Positions 34,438 to 43,415 of a stretch of DNA of 64,000 bases are shown here, one piece after another. The notes beneath the pieces are model-generated. The model made no database searches, was not told the origin of the DNA, and worked only from the letters and a program-made list of their open reading frames with translations. The position numbers and the translations under genes were made by a program. Numbering within the stretch: position 1 is the stretch's first letter; each line of letters starts with the position of its first letter. This stretch comes from Siminovitchia sp047228825 (GTDB lineage: Bacteria > Bacillota > Bacilli > Bacillales > Bacillaceae_C), in assembly GCF_047228825.1 (NCBI RefSeq), contig NZ_JBFEGN010000011.1, positions 7,923-71,922 of the forward strand, given 5' to 3'.

Positions 34438-35529
34438 ATGGACAAAAAAGTAGTTGGCGTATTCCATTCGGAAGAAGAGGCCATTCGGAAAATTGATGAA
34501 CTGGAAGCCCAAGGTTACGATGCTAGTGATATATACGCAGTCGCACAGGACGAAAATGATATTTCCATGGTTCGCGGGCAGACAAACGTAGATGTCAGAT
34601 CTGCCGGGGGAAATTGGTTTGACCGTTTCGTCGGTTTTTTAACCGGTGAAGAGCCGGTAAGAGAGGCCATGCGGAATATGGGATTGTCCGGTTCTGACAT
34701 GGATCGTTATTATCAGGAAATTGAAGACGGGGGAATTTTACTGTATGTGGACAAGGAATATGGAGAAAGGTACAGCGCCAATTCCCGTTACGCCGATGCA
34801 GAGCCCCAAGATGCAAAATTGCACACGGAAGCAAATGCAGTCCCGCACACTGACGGGGCGGATTTTCCATCAGATCCACCTGAAGGAACCGTTGAAGATG
34901 AAACGCGCATGAAGCTCCATGAAGAAAAGCTTGAAGTGGATAAAAAAGAAGTACAAAGCGGTGAAGTGACGGTAAGAAAAGATGTGGTCGAAGAAGAGCA
35001 AACGATTGACGTTCCAGTGAGCCGTGAAGAGGTCTATATTGAACGCCGCCCCGTCGGGGAACAGGAAGCAGCGGATGAAGCTTCTGCGGCATTTGACGGA
35101 GATGAAAAAACCATCCGCATCCCTTTGAAATCGGAGCGGCTCGATGTCAGGAAAAAGCCCGTCGTGAATGATGAAATCATCGTCGGCAAAAAAGAAGTGG
35201 AAGATACAGAGACTGTCAAAGAGACCATCCGCCGTGAAAAAGCGGATATAGACCGTACAGGAGACTGCATGATGAAGGGAAAGGACCATCAGGATGGCAT
35301 GGCGAACCGAGAAGCATCGGACGGAATCCATCAAATGAAGATGAATCACAACGGCACATTCCGGAATCAAAATGGGATGGAAGCCGAAGCGAGTGAAACG
35401 GAAGATGAGATGGGCTTGATTGCGGACAAGCAAAACAAGATGGAAAGAGAATTGGAAAAACGGAGAAGTTTCTTGCAGGCCGATGACGATCATCCGTATA
35501 CGGGAAACGAGCGATCCAGCCGATTCTAA
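34438..35529 (+). CDS. General stress protein, YflT plus YsnF/AvaK (DUF2382) domains
   Basis: 363 residues. An N-terminal YflT-type domain (about 1-100, starting KVVGVFHSEEEAIRKIDEL) is followed by a polar linker. Two DUF2382-like segments come next (EEKLEVDKKEVQSGEVTV with VSREEVYIERRPV, then SERLDVRKKPVVNDEI). The tail is Met/Asn/Glu-rich. The start has AAAGGAGGCG. Such proteins are sigma-B-controlled stress proteins of unknown mechanism, and the promoter seen here agrees. The second DUF2382 segment appears shortened. Confidence 0.85.
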   Translation: MDKKVVGVFHSEEEAIRKIDELEAQGYDASDIYAVAQDENDISMVRGQTNVDVRSAGGNWFDRFVGFLTGEEPVREAMRNMGLSGSDMDRYYQEIEDGGILLYVDKEYGERYSANSRYADAEPQDAKLHTEANAVPHTDGADFPSDPPEGTVEDETRMKLHEEKLEVDKKEVQSGEVTVRKDVVEEEQTIDVPVSREEVYIERRPVGEQEAADEASAAFDGDEKTIRIPLKSERLDVRKKPVVNDEIIVGKKEVEDTETVKETIRREKADIDRTGDCMMKGKDHQDGMANREASDGIHQMKMNHNGTFRNQNGMEAEASETEDEMGLIADKQNKMERELEKRRSFLQADDDHPYTGNERSSRF

Positions 35530-35537
35530 ATCAAATG

Positions 35538-35575
35538 GAGCAGGTCAGCCGGCCTGCTCTTAAAGCTCTTTTTTT
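35538..35575. terminator. Bidirectional terminator
   Basis: GAGCAGG (35538-35544) pairs with CCTGCTC (35553-35559). It lies between convergent genes, with a T run downstream on the plus strand. Confidence 0.75.
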
Positions 35576-36018
35576 ATTTTTTCCATCAACATGCGGCAGC
35601 CTTCACTGACCAATTCGTATGTTTCCCGGAAATTACCGGTATAATACGGGTCGGGAACGTCTTTTTTTAAATGGGTTAAATCGAGCAGCCGAATAATTTT
35701 AGGGTGATCCGGCTGGCCGGTCATTTTATAGATATTTTGGATATTGGACTGATCCATCCCGATGATATAGTCGAATTTGTCAAAGTCTTCCCTGGAAAAT
35801 GGCCTGGCGACAAGCCCTTCCGTTTTTATTTTATATTCTTTCAAAATGTTCAGCGTTCCTTTATGGGGCGGCTCACCCGCATGCCATGAACCGGTTCCGG
35901 CGGAATCTACGAATATTTTGTCCTCCAGCCCCTCTTTTTCTGCCAAATCCTTCATAATGGCTTCCGCCATCGGAGAACGGCAAATGTTTCCCAAACATAC
36001 AAAAAGGACGTTTACCAT
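35560..36018 (-). CDS. Low-molecular-weight protein tyrosine phosphatase (YfkJ-like)
   Basis: 152 residues. The P-loop is C8-LGNIC-R14-S (CX5RS) at the N-terminus, and the general acid Asp is in VPDPYYTG. The length is normal for the family. The ATG at 36018 follows AAGGAAG; a longer frame upstream lacks both. It removes phosphate from tyrosine (in some members arginine) residues. Adjacent genes give no further clue. Confidence 0.9.
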   Translation of the reverse strand: MVNVLFVCLGNICRSPMAEAIMKDLAEKEGLEDKIFVDSAGTGSWHAGEPPHKGTLNILKEYKIKTEGLVARPFSREDFDKFDYIIGMDQSNIQNIYKMTGQPDHPKIIRLLDLTHLKKDVPDPYYTGNFRETYELVSEGCRMLMEKIKKEL

Positions 36019-36109
36019 GATCAATCTTCCTTTTTTTTTAATTCGAGCTATATGTAATGGTACCATACATAAAGAACATTGAAAAACATCGGAATGGTCG
36101 AATTTTGTA

Positions 36110-36137
36110 TTGATTTGTTAGAAAAGTCCATTATAAT
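36110..36137 (+). promoter_or_regulatory. Sigma-A promoter of the LCP gene
   Basis: TTGATT (36110-36115), a 16-base spacer and TATAAT (36132-36137), about 60 bases upstream of the start codon. Confidence 0.65.
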
Positions 36138-36199
36138 AGGATTGGTAGATTATTTTTTCAAAGAGGAACTATCTTATTCAAGAGGGGAAATTGATTTTA

Positions 36200-37126
36200 A
36201 TGTCGAGACATAAACCAAAAAAGAAACGGAAAACGCTAAAAATTGTTTTGATCGTACTGCTTGCCATCGTTGTGGGACTTGTCGGCTACGGCTATTCCAT
36301 TTACCACAATCTGAACAAAACTGCCAAAACCATACATAAGCCGATTGACCGGACTCCGGAAGTAACGCGTCCGTCCAATTTGCAGCTCGGTAAAAAAGAA
36401 CCGTTTTCGATGTTGATGCTTGGAGTAGATGAGCGGCCGGGGGATCGGGGCCGGTCAGATACGATCATCGTCATGACGGTAAATCCGCAAAAAAAATCAA
36501 TGGATATGCTCAGTATTCCCCGCGATACGCGTGTGGAAATCGTCGGTAAGGGGGTTGAAGATAAAATTAACCACGCCTATGCTTTTGGCGGAGTAGAAAT
36601 GTCCATGAACACGATTGAAAAATTCCTCGATATCCCGATTGATTATTATATCAAAATGAACATGGAAGGTTTCAAGGAAATCGTAGATGCGGTAGGCGGC
36701 ATTACCGTAAACAACGACCTTGATTTCTCTTATGAGAAAAAACATTTTCCAAAAGGGGAAATCTCATTAAACGGAAAGGATGCCCTTGCCTATTCCAGAA
36801 TGCGTAAAAATGACCCAAGAGGTGATTTTGGAAGACAGATGCGGCAGCGCCAGGTCATCGAGGGGGTCATCAATAAAGGTGCAAACATTTCTGCGTTATG
36901 GAAATATGATGATGTTCTGGAAGCTCTTGGAAAAAATGTGGAAACAAACATGTCTTTAGATGAAATGATGGAAATACAAAAAAATTATAAGGAAGCCCGC
37001 CACAACATCAAACAGTATCAAATCGAAGGACAAGGACAAACCATAAACAGCATTTGGTATTATATTGTTTCCCAGGATGAAAAGGAGAGAGTCCGAGGCA
37101 TCTTAAAGGAGCATTTGAATCTATAA
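36200..37126 (+). CDS. LytR-CpsA-Psr (LCP) family protein, TagU/TagV-like
   Basis: 308 residues: a basic cytoplasmic tail (RHKPKKKRK), one membrane segment (about 16-38) and an extracellular LCP domain. Conserved LCP residues are in MLGVDERPGDRGRSDTIIVM, SIPRDTRVEI, NHAYAFGG and the arginines of YSRMRKNDPRGDFGRQMRQR. LCP enzymes attach teichoic acids and other phosphate polymers to peptidoglycan. B. subtilis has one next to yvyE as well. The ATG at 36200 is preferred; a TTG at 36191 is closer to the AGAGGGG site. Confidence 0.88.
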   Translation: MSRHKPKKKRKTLKIVLIVLLAIVVGLVGYGYSIYHNLNKTAKTIHKPIDRTPEVTRPSNLQLGKKEPFSMLMLGVDERPGDRGRSDTIIVMTVNPQKKSMDMLSIPRDTRVEIVGKGVEDKINHAYAFGGVEMSMNTIEKFLDIPIDYYIKMNMEGFKEIVDAVGGITVNNDLDFSYEKKHFPKGEISLNGKDALAYSRMRKNDPRGDFGRQMRQRQVIEGVINKGANISALWKYDDVLEALGKNVETNMSLDEMMEIQKNYKEARHNIKQYQIEGQGQTINSIWYYIVSQDEKERVRGILKEHLNL

Positions 37127-37127
37127 C

Positions 37128-37158
37128 GGAAAAGGCGGATGAGATTCCGCCTTTTTCC
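37128..37158 (+). terminator. Terminator of the LCP gene
   Basis: GGAAAAGGCGG (37128-37138) pairs with CCGCCTTTTTCC (37147-37158). Confidence 0.85.
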
Positions 37159-37179
37159 ATTTAAAAAAGAGGGAATCTG

Positions 37180-37590
37180 ATGATGGAGAAAAGACATCTA
37201 TGGCTTTTGGCGGCAATAGGTTGGTGTGCCGCCATTTTTATTGCAACCGGCTCGCCCTCTTCAACCGGCGGGAGCACACGGTTTTTATTTGAACGTTTTT
37301 TACATCTTTCCCCTGAACAGGCTTCGGTATTTAATCTTCTTTTTCGAAAAATGGTTCACCTGACCGCGTTCGGATTGCTCGCCGTTCTTTTTTATCATGG
37401 ACTTCGCAAAAGAAAGTTTTTCATGTCCTGGTTTTTAGCCACCGTATATGCAGCAAGTGACGAACTGCACCAACTATATGTCCCCGACCGCACTGCCTCC
37501 ATTTGGGATGTCGGGATTGATTCCCTGGGGGCCATTCTTGCTTTGTGGCTGGCTGCCAGTCTAAGTAAGCGCCCGGACAAAAATGCCTAG
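37180..37590 (+). CDS. VanZ-family membrane protein
   Basis: 136 residues with four membrane segments and the VanZ-type signatures KMVHLTAFGLLA and YAASDELHQLYVPDRTASIWDVGIDSLGA. Function of the family outside teicoplanin resistance is unclear; it is thought to act on the cell envelope. The gene overlaps the convergent M14 peptidase gene by 30 bases tail to tail, so neither has a terminator of its own in the gap. Confidence 0.85.
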   Translation: MMEKRHLWLLAAIGWCAAIFIATGSPSSTGGSTRFLFERFLHLSPEQASVFNLLFRKMVHLTAFGLLAVLFYHGLRKRKFFMSWFLATVYAASDELHQLYVPDRTASIWDVGIDSLGAILALWLAASLSKRPDKNA

Positions 37591-38745
37591 CATATTGGCA
37601 TAAATTTCATCGAATTGGCCAATGGGAAGCGGGTTTTGTCCGTGGCCCAATTCAATCGTGAAGCCCGGTTTGCGAAATTCCTGTATAAACCAATCTTTGT
37701 AGCCAGCGTAGCTGTCGACGTAACACACGGCCTCATATCCGCTCAGCCTGGCGAAATCCTGTGCCAAGACCCGGGATTCCGTCGGTTCCAGCCCTTTATA
37801 TCCCCAATAAATTTCTCTTCCTTGCGTATGAAGTGCGAGCAGCCGGTCATATTTCTCCCTTGTGGCAAGCTCCGCCATCGTCTTTGTTTCAGGTTCGGAC
37901 AAAGGAGAGTGTCCGGGGAAATCACGCGGCCCCGGCTGCTTCGGTTTCCGTTCTTTTTCAAACTCCCAGTTCGCGGGAAATTGTTTATTTAAATCCACAC
38001 CGCGAATGTTCGCTTTCCAGCCGGAGAAATCCCGGTTTCCCCGGTTCAAACGGATGGGTTCTTCCTCCGGTTCTTCCGGCGGCCCGTTCAGGACGAGATT
38101 GACACCATCAGGATTGACCATCGGTACGGCGCTTAACTCGGAATTTGTATACATCGTGATTGCCGGGACTCCCTTGATTGCCTCCCCATTTGTAAGTGCA
38201 AGCATGTATTCGTTTAAAAATTTCATGAAAATGGCTGTTGTAATCCATTCATTGGCATGATAAGCGGCATTGATCTGCACCTTCCTTCCTTTTTGGCCAA
38301 TCCGGATAAGGTGCAGCGGAAGGCCCAAAACGCTTTTTCCCGGAACGGTCCTTTTCATAAACGGATAAACAGCTTCCAGCCTGTTTAAATCACGGGTCAT
38401 CTTCTGAAAATCGTAACGTCCTTTTCCATGTACGATCATCGAAGCCACTCTTATCGGGATCATGATGTTTTGGCCGATTTGCAGCCCGTTCGGGTTGACA
38501 TGTTGGTTTAAAAGGAGCAAGACTTCGATATCAATTTGCCGGGACTGGGCAATTTTCCAAAACGTATCCCCGCTTTGAATCGTATAAGTCTCCGTCGTAT
38601 ACCCAGGTATTTTTATGGATTGCCCTGCGTGAAGGGCGTTCGGGTTTTCAATATCGGTATTGGAATCAATGATCAAGATAACCGGGATAGAAAATAAGCG
38701 GCTGTAGTCCCAAAGGGTGTCTCCTGATCTCACCCGGACTTCCAT
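37561..38745 (-). CDS. LysM-containing M14 peptidase, gamma-D-glutamyl-meso-diaminopimelate peptidase type (YqgT-like)
   Basis: 394 residues. Two LysM domains (about 2-48 and 52-97, with VRSGDTLWDYSRLF and IQSGDTFWKIAQSR) precede an M14 carboxypeptidase domain. Zinc ligands are in YHANEW (HxxE) and the later LALHTQG, and the catalytic glutamate is in FTIELGHG. This architecture matches endopeptidase I, which cuts the D-Glu-(gamma)-diaminopimelate bond in peptidoglycan peptides. There is no signal peptide, which fits a cytoplasmic or spore role. Confidence 0.88.
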   Translation of the reverse strand: MEVRVRSGDTLWDYSRLFSIPVILIIDSNTDIENPNALHAGQSIKIPGYTTETYTIQSGDTFWKIAQSRQIDIEVLLLLNQHVNPNGLQIGQNIMIPIRVASMIVHGKGRYDFQKMTRDLNRLEAVYPFMKRTVPGKSVLGLPLHLIRIGQKGRKVQINAAYHANEWITTAIFMKFLNEYMLALTNGEAIKGVPAITMYTNSELSAVPMVNPDGVNLVLNGPPEEPEEEPIRLNRGNRDFSGWKANIRGVDLNKQFPANWEFEKERKPKQPGPRDFPGHSPLSEPETKTMAELATREKYDRLLALHTQGREIYWGYKGLEPTESRVLAQDFARLSGYEAVCYVDSYAGYKDWFIQEFRKPGFTIELGHGQNPLPIGQFDEIYANMLGIFVRALT

Positions 38746-39255
38746 GGCAGTTCCCCCCCATAAAACGCTTTTTCATATATAGATGTATGTCACAATCAAC
38801 AATACATGCTGATTTCCGAAGGAAAATAGAATGGTATAATCGTCCGCAAACGGGTGACATTGAAGGGAACCAATTTCCTTATGCGGTTGACAATGAATCG
38901 AGCGGATTCAAATCAATGCCGACAACCCTGAACATCATTTTCAATTAAAAATACACCTTGCGGATTTGTTTCTGTTCCCGGCAATATGGCGGATGATATT
39001 GTTCCTCTGCAGCTCGGCGGTGATGCAGGGATAAAGAGCACTTCCCATGCAAAAACAGGCTTTGAAAAAGGAGAAAAAATAGCGCAAAACATTGATTGAA
39101 AATGGAAGAACGGAAAAATTTTCCCTAACCGCTGAACCGGCACCGCCTCAAACATAACGTAAGTAAATGGGTGGGATGAAGCAGAGCTGCGATTGGTTCA
39201 ACCAATAATCGGGACGCGCAGATCGGAGTCCGCTTTATCCGAAAGACTAAAAAAC
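38746..39255. other. Gene-free stretch that looks like decayed coding sequence
   Basis: About 510 bases without an intact gene. A TATAAT occurs near 38834. Between about 38860 and 39090 several plus-strand frames read protein-like for 20-50 codons before shifting, for example a frame ending TGFEKGEKIAQNID. I do not recognise the protein. Frame-shifted decay is the best guess. Confidence 0.4.
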
Positions 39256-39891
39256 TCAGTTTACATCGATTTCCAAATATACCCTGGGCCCGTATGAAAT
39301 ATCGGCCTGGCCATTAGTAAGTTCAGTAATCAGGTCGGAAAACTGTCCGGTTTTTTCACTTTCCACGTACACTTCGATCTTAACCACGTCGGAATAACGG
39401 ATGTCTTTCACCTGAAATTTTTGGTTTCTGAGCTCGTTTTCCAGCTTGCCAAGCCACGTATAATCAATGGAGATTTCCACGATATTCATCAATCTCCGCT
39501 CGACGGCCCCGACGGCGTCGATTCCTTCCGAAGCCGCCCGGCCGTAAGCCCGGATAAGCCCTCCCGACCCCAATTTAATGCCGCCAAAATACCTTGTTAC
39601 AACGACAACGGTATCTTTTAACCCGCGCTTTTTTAAAACTTCCAGCATCGGTACCCCGGCAGTTCCGCCCGGCTCGCCATCATCATTTGCCTTTTGGATT
39701 TGGTCGTTGTCCCCGATCAAATAGGCCGAACAATTATGCGTGGCATTCCAATGCTCTTTTTTAATGGATTGAATAAAAGCCTGCGCTTTTTCCTCTGTTT
39801 CCGCTCTGTTTACATGGGCAATAAACCTGGATTTGTGAATAATAATTTCATGTGATCCGGCTGTTTTGACTGTTAAATAATGTGTAAGCAT
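39256..39891 (-). CDS. yvyE: YigZ/IMPACT family protein YvyE
   Basis: 211 residues. The N-terminal UPF0029 (Impact) domain contains NATHNCSAYLIG, DDGEPGGTAGVPML and VVVVTRYFGGIKLGSGGLIRAYG. The C-terminal DUF1949 domain is ferredoxin-like. The ATG at 39891 follows TGGGAGG; the frame stays open for about 90 codons upstream without homology. It lies divergently upstream of degS, as in B. subtilis. The molecular role is unsettled. Confidence 0.9.
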   Translation of the reverse strand: MLTHYLTVKTAGSHEIIIHKSRFIAHVNRAETEEKAQAFIQSIKKEHWNATHNCSAYLIGDNDQIQKANDDGEPGGTAGVPMLEVLKKRGLKDTVVVVTRYFGGIKLGSGGLIRAYGRAASEGIDAVGAVERRLMNIVEISIDYTWLGKLENELRNQKFQVKDIRYSDVVKIEVYVESEKTGQFSDLITELTNGQADISYGPRVYLEIDVN

Positions 39892-40047
39892 CAGTACGTT
39901 CCTCCCAAATGCTTTTTTTTTCCCAAATGACATGTTGTGTTTAATGAAATTATACATGATATAATGACTATGGAGAATGGGACAAGTATAAATAATCCCA
40001 TTTTTTGCCAGTAAACCAATTCGAAAGGGGGAGCCTTCAAGCGTATT

Positions 40048-41190
40048 ATGGCACTGAAAAAGGTAAACCCGAAAGCGCTGGACAAAATCGTAGAGCAGAT
40101 GATTGAGTCGGTCGACAGAAGCAAAGATGAAATATTTCAAATCGGTGAGCAATGCCGCCGCGATCATGATCACATCATAAAAGAGCTTCAGGAAATAAAA
40201 GAAGAGGTAAAAGAAGTCATCGAATCCGGGGATGCACTGGAAATCAAGGCCAAGCTGGCCAGGAGGCGCCTATCCGATGTAAGCAAAAATTTCAAAGAGT
40301 TTTCTGAAGAGCAGGTTCGCGAAGCTTATGAGCATGCCCATGAATTACAGACGAAATTGACAATCAACCGCCAACTCGAAAAACAGCTCAGGATGCGAAG
40401 GGATGATTTGGAGAGAAGGCTCGTTACTTTGCAGGAGACGATTAACCGTGCAGAAAAGCTCGTTTCCCAAATAACCATCGTATCCAATTACCTTGTAAGT
40501 GATATAAAGGAAATGGGAGAAGCGTTGGAGGATGCAAAGCTGAAGCAGGAATTTGGCCTTAGGATCATCGAAGCACAGGAAGAAGAACGGAAGCGCCTGT
40601 CGCGGGAAATGCATGACGGGCCCGCACAGCTTCTGGCAAACGTTCTTATCCGCTCGGATTTGGCTGAGAAAATGCATAAGGAGCAGGGGCCGGAACAGTC
40701 GCTCCAAGAAATTCGCAGTTTAAAAGAAATGATTCGGACCGCACTCTATGAGGTACGCCGCATCATTTACGATTTGAGGCCGATGGCACTTGATGACCTT
40801 GGATTAATTCCGACGCTGAAGAAATATTTAATGACAGTGGAAGATTATCATAAAGGAACAAATATTGAATTTTTGTACATGGGAGAAGATATCAGACTGC
40901 CGCAAAAATATGAGGTGGCTCTGTTTCGGCTCATCCAGGAATCGGTACATAATGCGCTGAAACATGCAAAAGCTGAAACAATCCAAGTAAAAGTGGAGCT
41001 GCAGAAAAGCAAAGTGTTTGTCATTATAAAAGATAACGGTGTCGGCTTTGACGTATCCGAGAAAAAAAAGGGAAGGTTTGGCATGATCGGAATGAAAGAA
41101 AGGGTCGACATTTTGGATGGAACGCTTTCGGTTCACTCCAAGCAGGGTGCCGGAACAATCATTTCTATTAAAATACCATTGCCCTTATAG
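40048..41190 (+). CDS. degS: Two-component sensor kinase DegS
   Basis: Cytoplasmic histidine kinase of 380 residues. An N-terminal sensor coiled coil (about 1-170) is followed by a HisKA_3 domain with phospho-acceptor H189 in RLSREMHDGPAQLLANV. The HATPase domain contains QESVHNALKHAKAE and IKDNGVGFDV. It phosphorylates DegU, which controls degradative enzymes, competence and motility. ATG is 14 bases from the AAAGGGGGAG site, a rather long gap. It is followed by degU in the same operon. Confidence 0.95.
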   Translation: MALKKVNPKALDKIVEQMIESVDRSKDEIFQIGEQCRRDHDHIIKELQEIKEEVKEVIESGDALEIKAKLARRRLSDVSKNFKEFSEEQVREAYEHAHELQTKLTINRQLEKQLRMRRDDLERRLVTLQETINRAEKLVSQITIVSNYLVSDIKEMGEALEDAKLKQEFGLRIIEAQEEERKRLSREMHDGPAQLLANVLIRSDLAEKMHKEQGPEQSLQEIRSLKEMIRTALYEVRRIIYDLRPMALDDLGLIPTLKKYLMTVEDYHKGTNIEFLYMGEDIRLPQKYEVALFRLIQESVHNALKHAKAETIQVKVELQKSKVFVIIKDNGVGFDVSEKKKGRFGMIGMKERVDILDGTLSVHSKQGAGTIISIKIPLPL

Positions 41191-41215
41191 TTACCATGAA
41201 AAAGGAGGAAAGACG

Positions 41216-41896
41216 ATGCAAACAAGAATTGCCATTATTGATGACCACGAATTATTCCGGGAAGGTGTTAAGAGAATTTTAGAATTCGAGAAAACTTTTT
41301 CGGTTGTGGCAGAAGGAGAAGACGGCTGTGAAGCGGTGGAAATTGTTGAGGAATATTCACCGGATGTCGTATTGTTGGATATAAACATGAAAAACACCAA
41401 TGGCATCGAAGCGACAAAACAATTGGTGGAGGCCTATCCTGACGCCAAAGCAATCATCCTTTCCATTCATGATGAAGAGGCGTACGTCACCCACGCCCTG
41501 AAGACGGGAGCGGTCGGATATATGCTGAAAGAAATGGATTCCGATGAACTCATTGAAGCGGTTAAGGTCGTAGCAGGCGGAGGATGTTACATTCATCCGA
41601 AAGTTACCCACAAGCTGATCAGGGAATACAGGCGGCTGGCCAACGAGCAAAATAGAGGGACAGGATATCAGCAGCCTGAAGTGAGAGTTCCGCTTCATCT
41701 GTTGACGAGCCGCGAATGTGAGGTATTGCAGCTTTTGGCCGACGGGAAAAGCAACCGCAGCATTGGCGAAACTTTATTTATCAGCGAAAAAACGGTTAAA
41801 AACCATGTCAGCAACATTTTGCAAAAAATGAATGTAAATGACCGTACCCAGGCGGTGATTACGGCCATCAAAAACGGATGGGTCGAAGTTCGCTAA
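41216..41896 (+). CDS. degU: Response regulator DegU
   Basis: 226 residues. The receiver domain has phospho-acceptor D55 in VVLLDINMKN and the conserved Lys in GAVGYMLKE. The C-terminal LuxR-type helix-turn-helix contains LTSRECEVLQLLADGKSNRSIGETLFISEKTVKNHVSNIL. The ATG follows AAAGGAGGAA. In relatives DegU drives comK, flagellar and exoenzyme genes, matching the neighbourhood. The degV (yviA) gene that usually follows is absent here. Confidence 0.96.
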   Translation: MQTRIAIIDDHELFREGVKRILEFEKTFSVVAEGEDGCEAVEIVEEYSPDVVLLDINMKNTNGIEATKQLVEAYPDAKAIILSIHDEEAYVTHALKTGAVGYMLKEMDSDELIEAVKVVAGGGCYIHPKVTHKLIREYRRLANEQNRGTGYQQPEVRVPLHLLTSRECEVLQLLADGKSNRSIGETLFISEKTVKNHVSNILQKMNVNDRTQAVITAIKNGWVEVR

Positions 41897-42002
41897 GCAG
41901 TGAATAACGGTCTGAAAATTGATGAACGGGTTTAAAATACTTCTAAAGAACGGGTCGAAATATCATATGAATTTCGGCCCGCTCTGCAAATGAGGTGATT
42001 AT

Positions 42003-43415
42003 TTGAACGGATTAAAGATGGAAACCCCATCACGCACCCCGATTTTTTCCTCTTCTTTACAATCCTTCTTATCTGGACGTTCTCTGCTTAAAACAGAAAT
42101 GCCTTTTTCCGATCAAATGATGAAAACACATTTGGATGGCGGGTATATGGAAGCCGGACCCGGAATCTTCCGTAGTAAAAACCGGTGGCGCTGCTTACGC
42201 TGCAACAATGATACACAGCGCCTTTTTGCAAGCTTCCCGTGCGCAGTCTGCAAGAAGACATGTGTATATTGCCGGAATTGCATCATGATGGGCAGGGTTG
42301 CCACATGCACCCCCCTTTACCGCTGGACAGGTCCGGAACCCGGGTGGAAGGATACAGTTTCTCTCGAGTGGGACGGGCATTTGTCCGCCGGGCAAAAAGC
42401 CGCATCGGAAGCTGTTCAAGACGCCGTAACCAATGGTGAAGATCTGTTGATATGGGCGGTGTGCGGGGCCGGAAAGACCGAGGTGCTTTTTGGCGGCATC
42501 GAACTGGCGTTAAAGTGCGGCAAAAGGACGTGCATCGCCACCCCAAGGACAGATGTCGTCCTGGAGCTGGTCCCGCGCCTGCAGAAAGTGTTTCCTTCGA
42601 TAACCGTTGCCGCCTTATACGGCGGGAGCGAAGACCGCGATGTATTTTCTCCTTTGACCATATCCACTACCCACCAGCTTATGCGCTTTGAAGACGCCTT
42701 TGATGTCGTCATCGTCGATGAGGTGGATGCTTTCCCTTACTCCTTTGATCGAAGTTTGCAGTGGGCCGTTGAAAAATCGGCAAAGAAACATGCCGCCCGC
42801 ATTTACTTGACCGCAACGCCGAGCAAACATTGGCAGGACGAATGCCGGTACGGGAAAAGAAACTATATCAAAATTCCTGCCCGCTTTCACCGCAAGCCTC
42901 TTCCGGTTCCCCAATTTGCTTGGTGCGGAAATTGGCGCAAGTCTCTAGAAAAAGGAAAACTCCCCCGCGGCGTTTCCGGGTGGACCCAAAAACGGGTCGC
43001 TGCCGGAAAACAGGCACTCATTTTTCTTCCCCATATTCAACTCATGGAAAAGTCCCTGCCCTTATTTCAACAGCTTCATCCGGCCATACAGGCCGTTCAT
43101 GCGGAAGATTCGTCCAGAAAAGAAAAAGTGAAAGCGATGAGGAAAGGGGAGATCCCGATTCTTTTAACGACAACCATTTTGGAAAGAGGCGTCACTTTTC
43201 CAAATATCGATGTGGCCATTGTCGGTGCGGAAGATGATATTTTTACGGAGGCTGCACTCGTCCAAATTGCCGGGCGCGTTGGCAGAAGCCCTGAGTATCC
43301 CGGTGGTGCTGTCACTTTTTTTCATCACGGAAGAACGAAAGCGATGATCCGGGCCCTTGTTCATATTGCCGGCATGAATAATGAGGCCCGAAAGGCAGGA
43401 TTGATCGATGAATAG
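42003..43415 (+). CDS. comFA: Late competence DNA helicase ComFA
   Basis: 470 residues. It drives single-stranded DNA uptake during transformation. A four-cysteine zinc-binding module (RCLRC...CAVC...CVYCRNC) lies near the N-terminus. The helicase core has WAVCGAGKTE (Walker A), VIVDEVDAFPYSFD (DEAD-like box), LTATPSK and the C-terminal QIAGRVGRSPE. The TTG start follows GAGGTGAT; an ATG five codons later is possible. It overlaps comFC by 8 bases. comFB is not present between them. Confidence 0.93.
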   Translation: MNGLKMETPSRTPIFSSSLQSFLSGRSLLKTEMPFSDQMMKTHLDGGYMEAGPGIFRSKNRWRCLRCNNDTQRLFASFPCAVCKKTCVYCRNCIMMGRVATCTPLYRWTGPEPGWKDTVSLEWDGHLSAGQKAASEAVQDAVTNGEDLLIWAVCGAGKTEVLFGGIELALKCGKRTCIATPRTDVVLELVPRLQKVFPSITVAALYGGSEDRDVFSPLTISTTHQLMRFEDAFDVVIVDEVDAFPYSFDRSLQWAVEKSAKKHAARIYLTATPSKHWQDECRYGKRNYIKIPARFHRKPLPVPQFAWCGNWRKSLEKGKLPRGVSGWTQKRVAAGKQALIFLPHIQLMEKSLPLFQQLHPAIQAVHAEDSSRKEKVKAMRKGEIPILLTTTILERGVTFPNIDVAIVGAEDDIFTEAALVQIAGRVGRSPEYPGGAVTFFHHGRTKAMIRALVHIAGMNNEARKAGLIDE

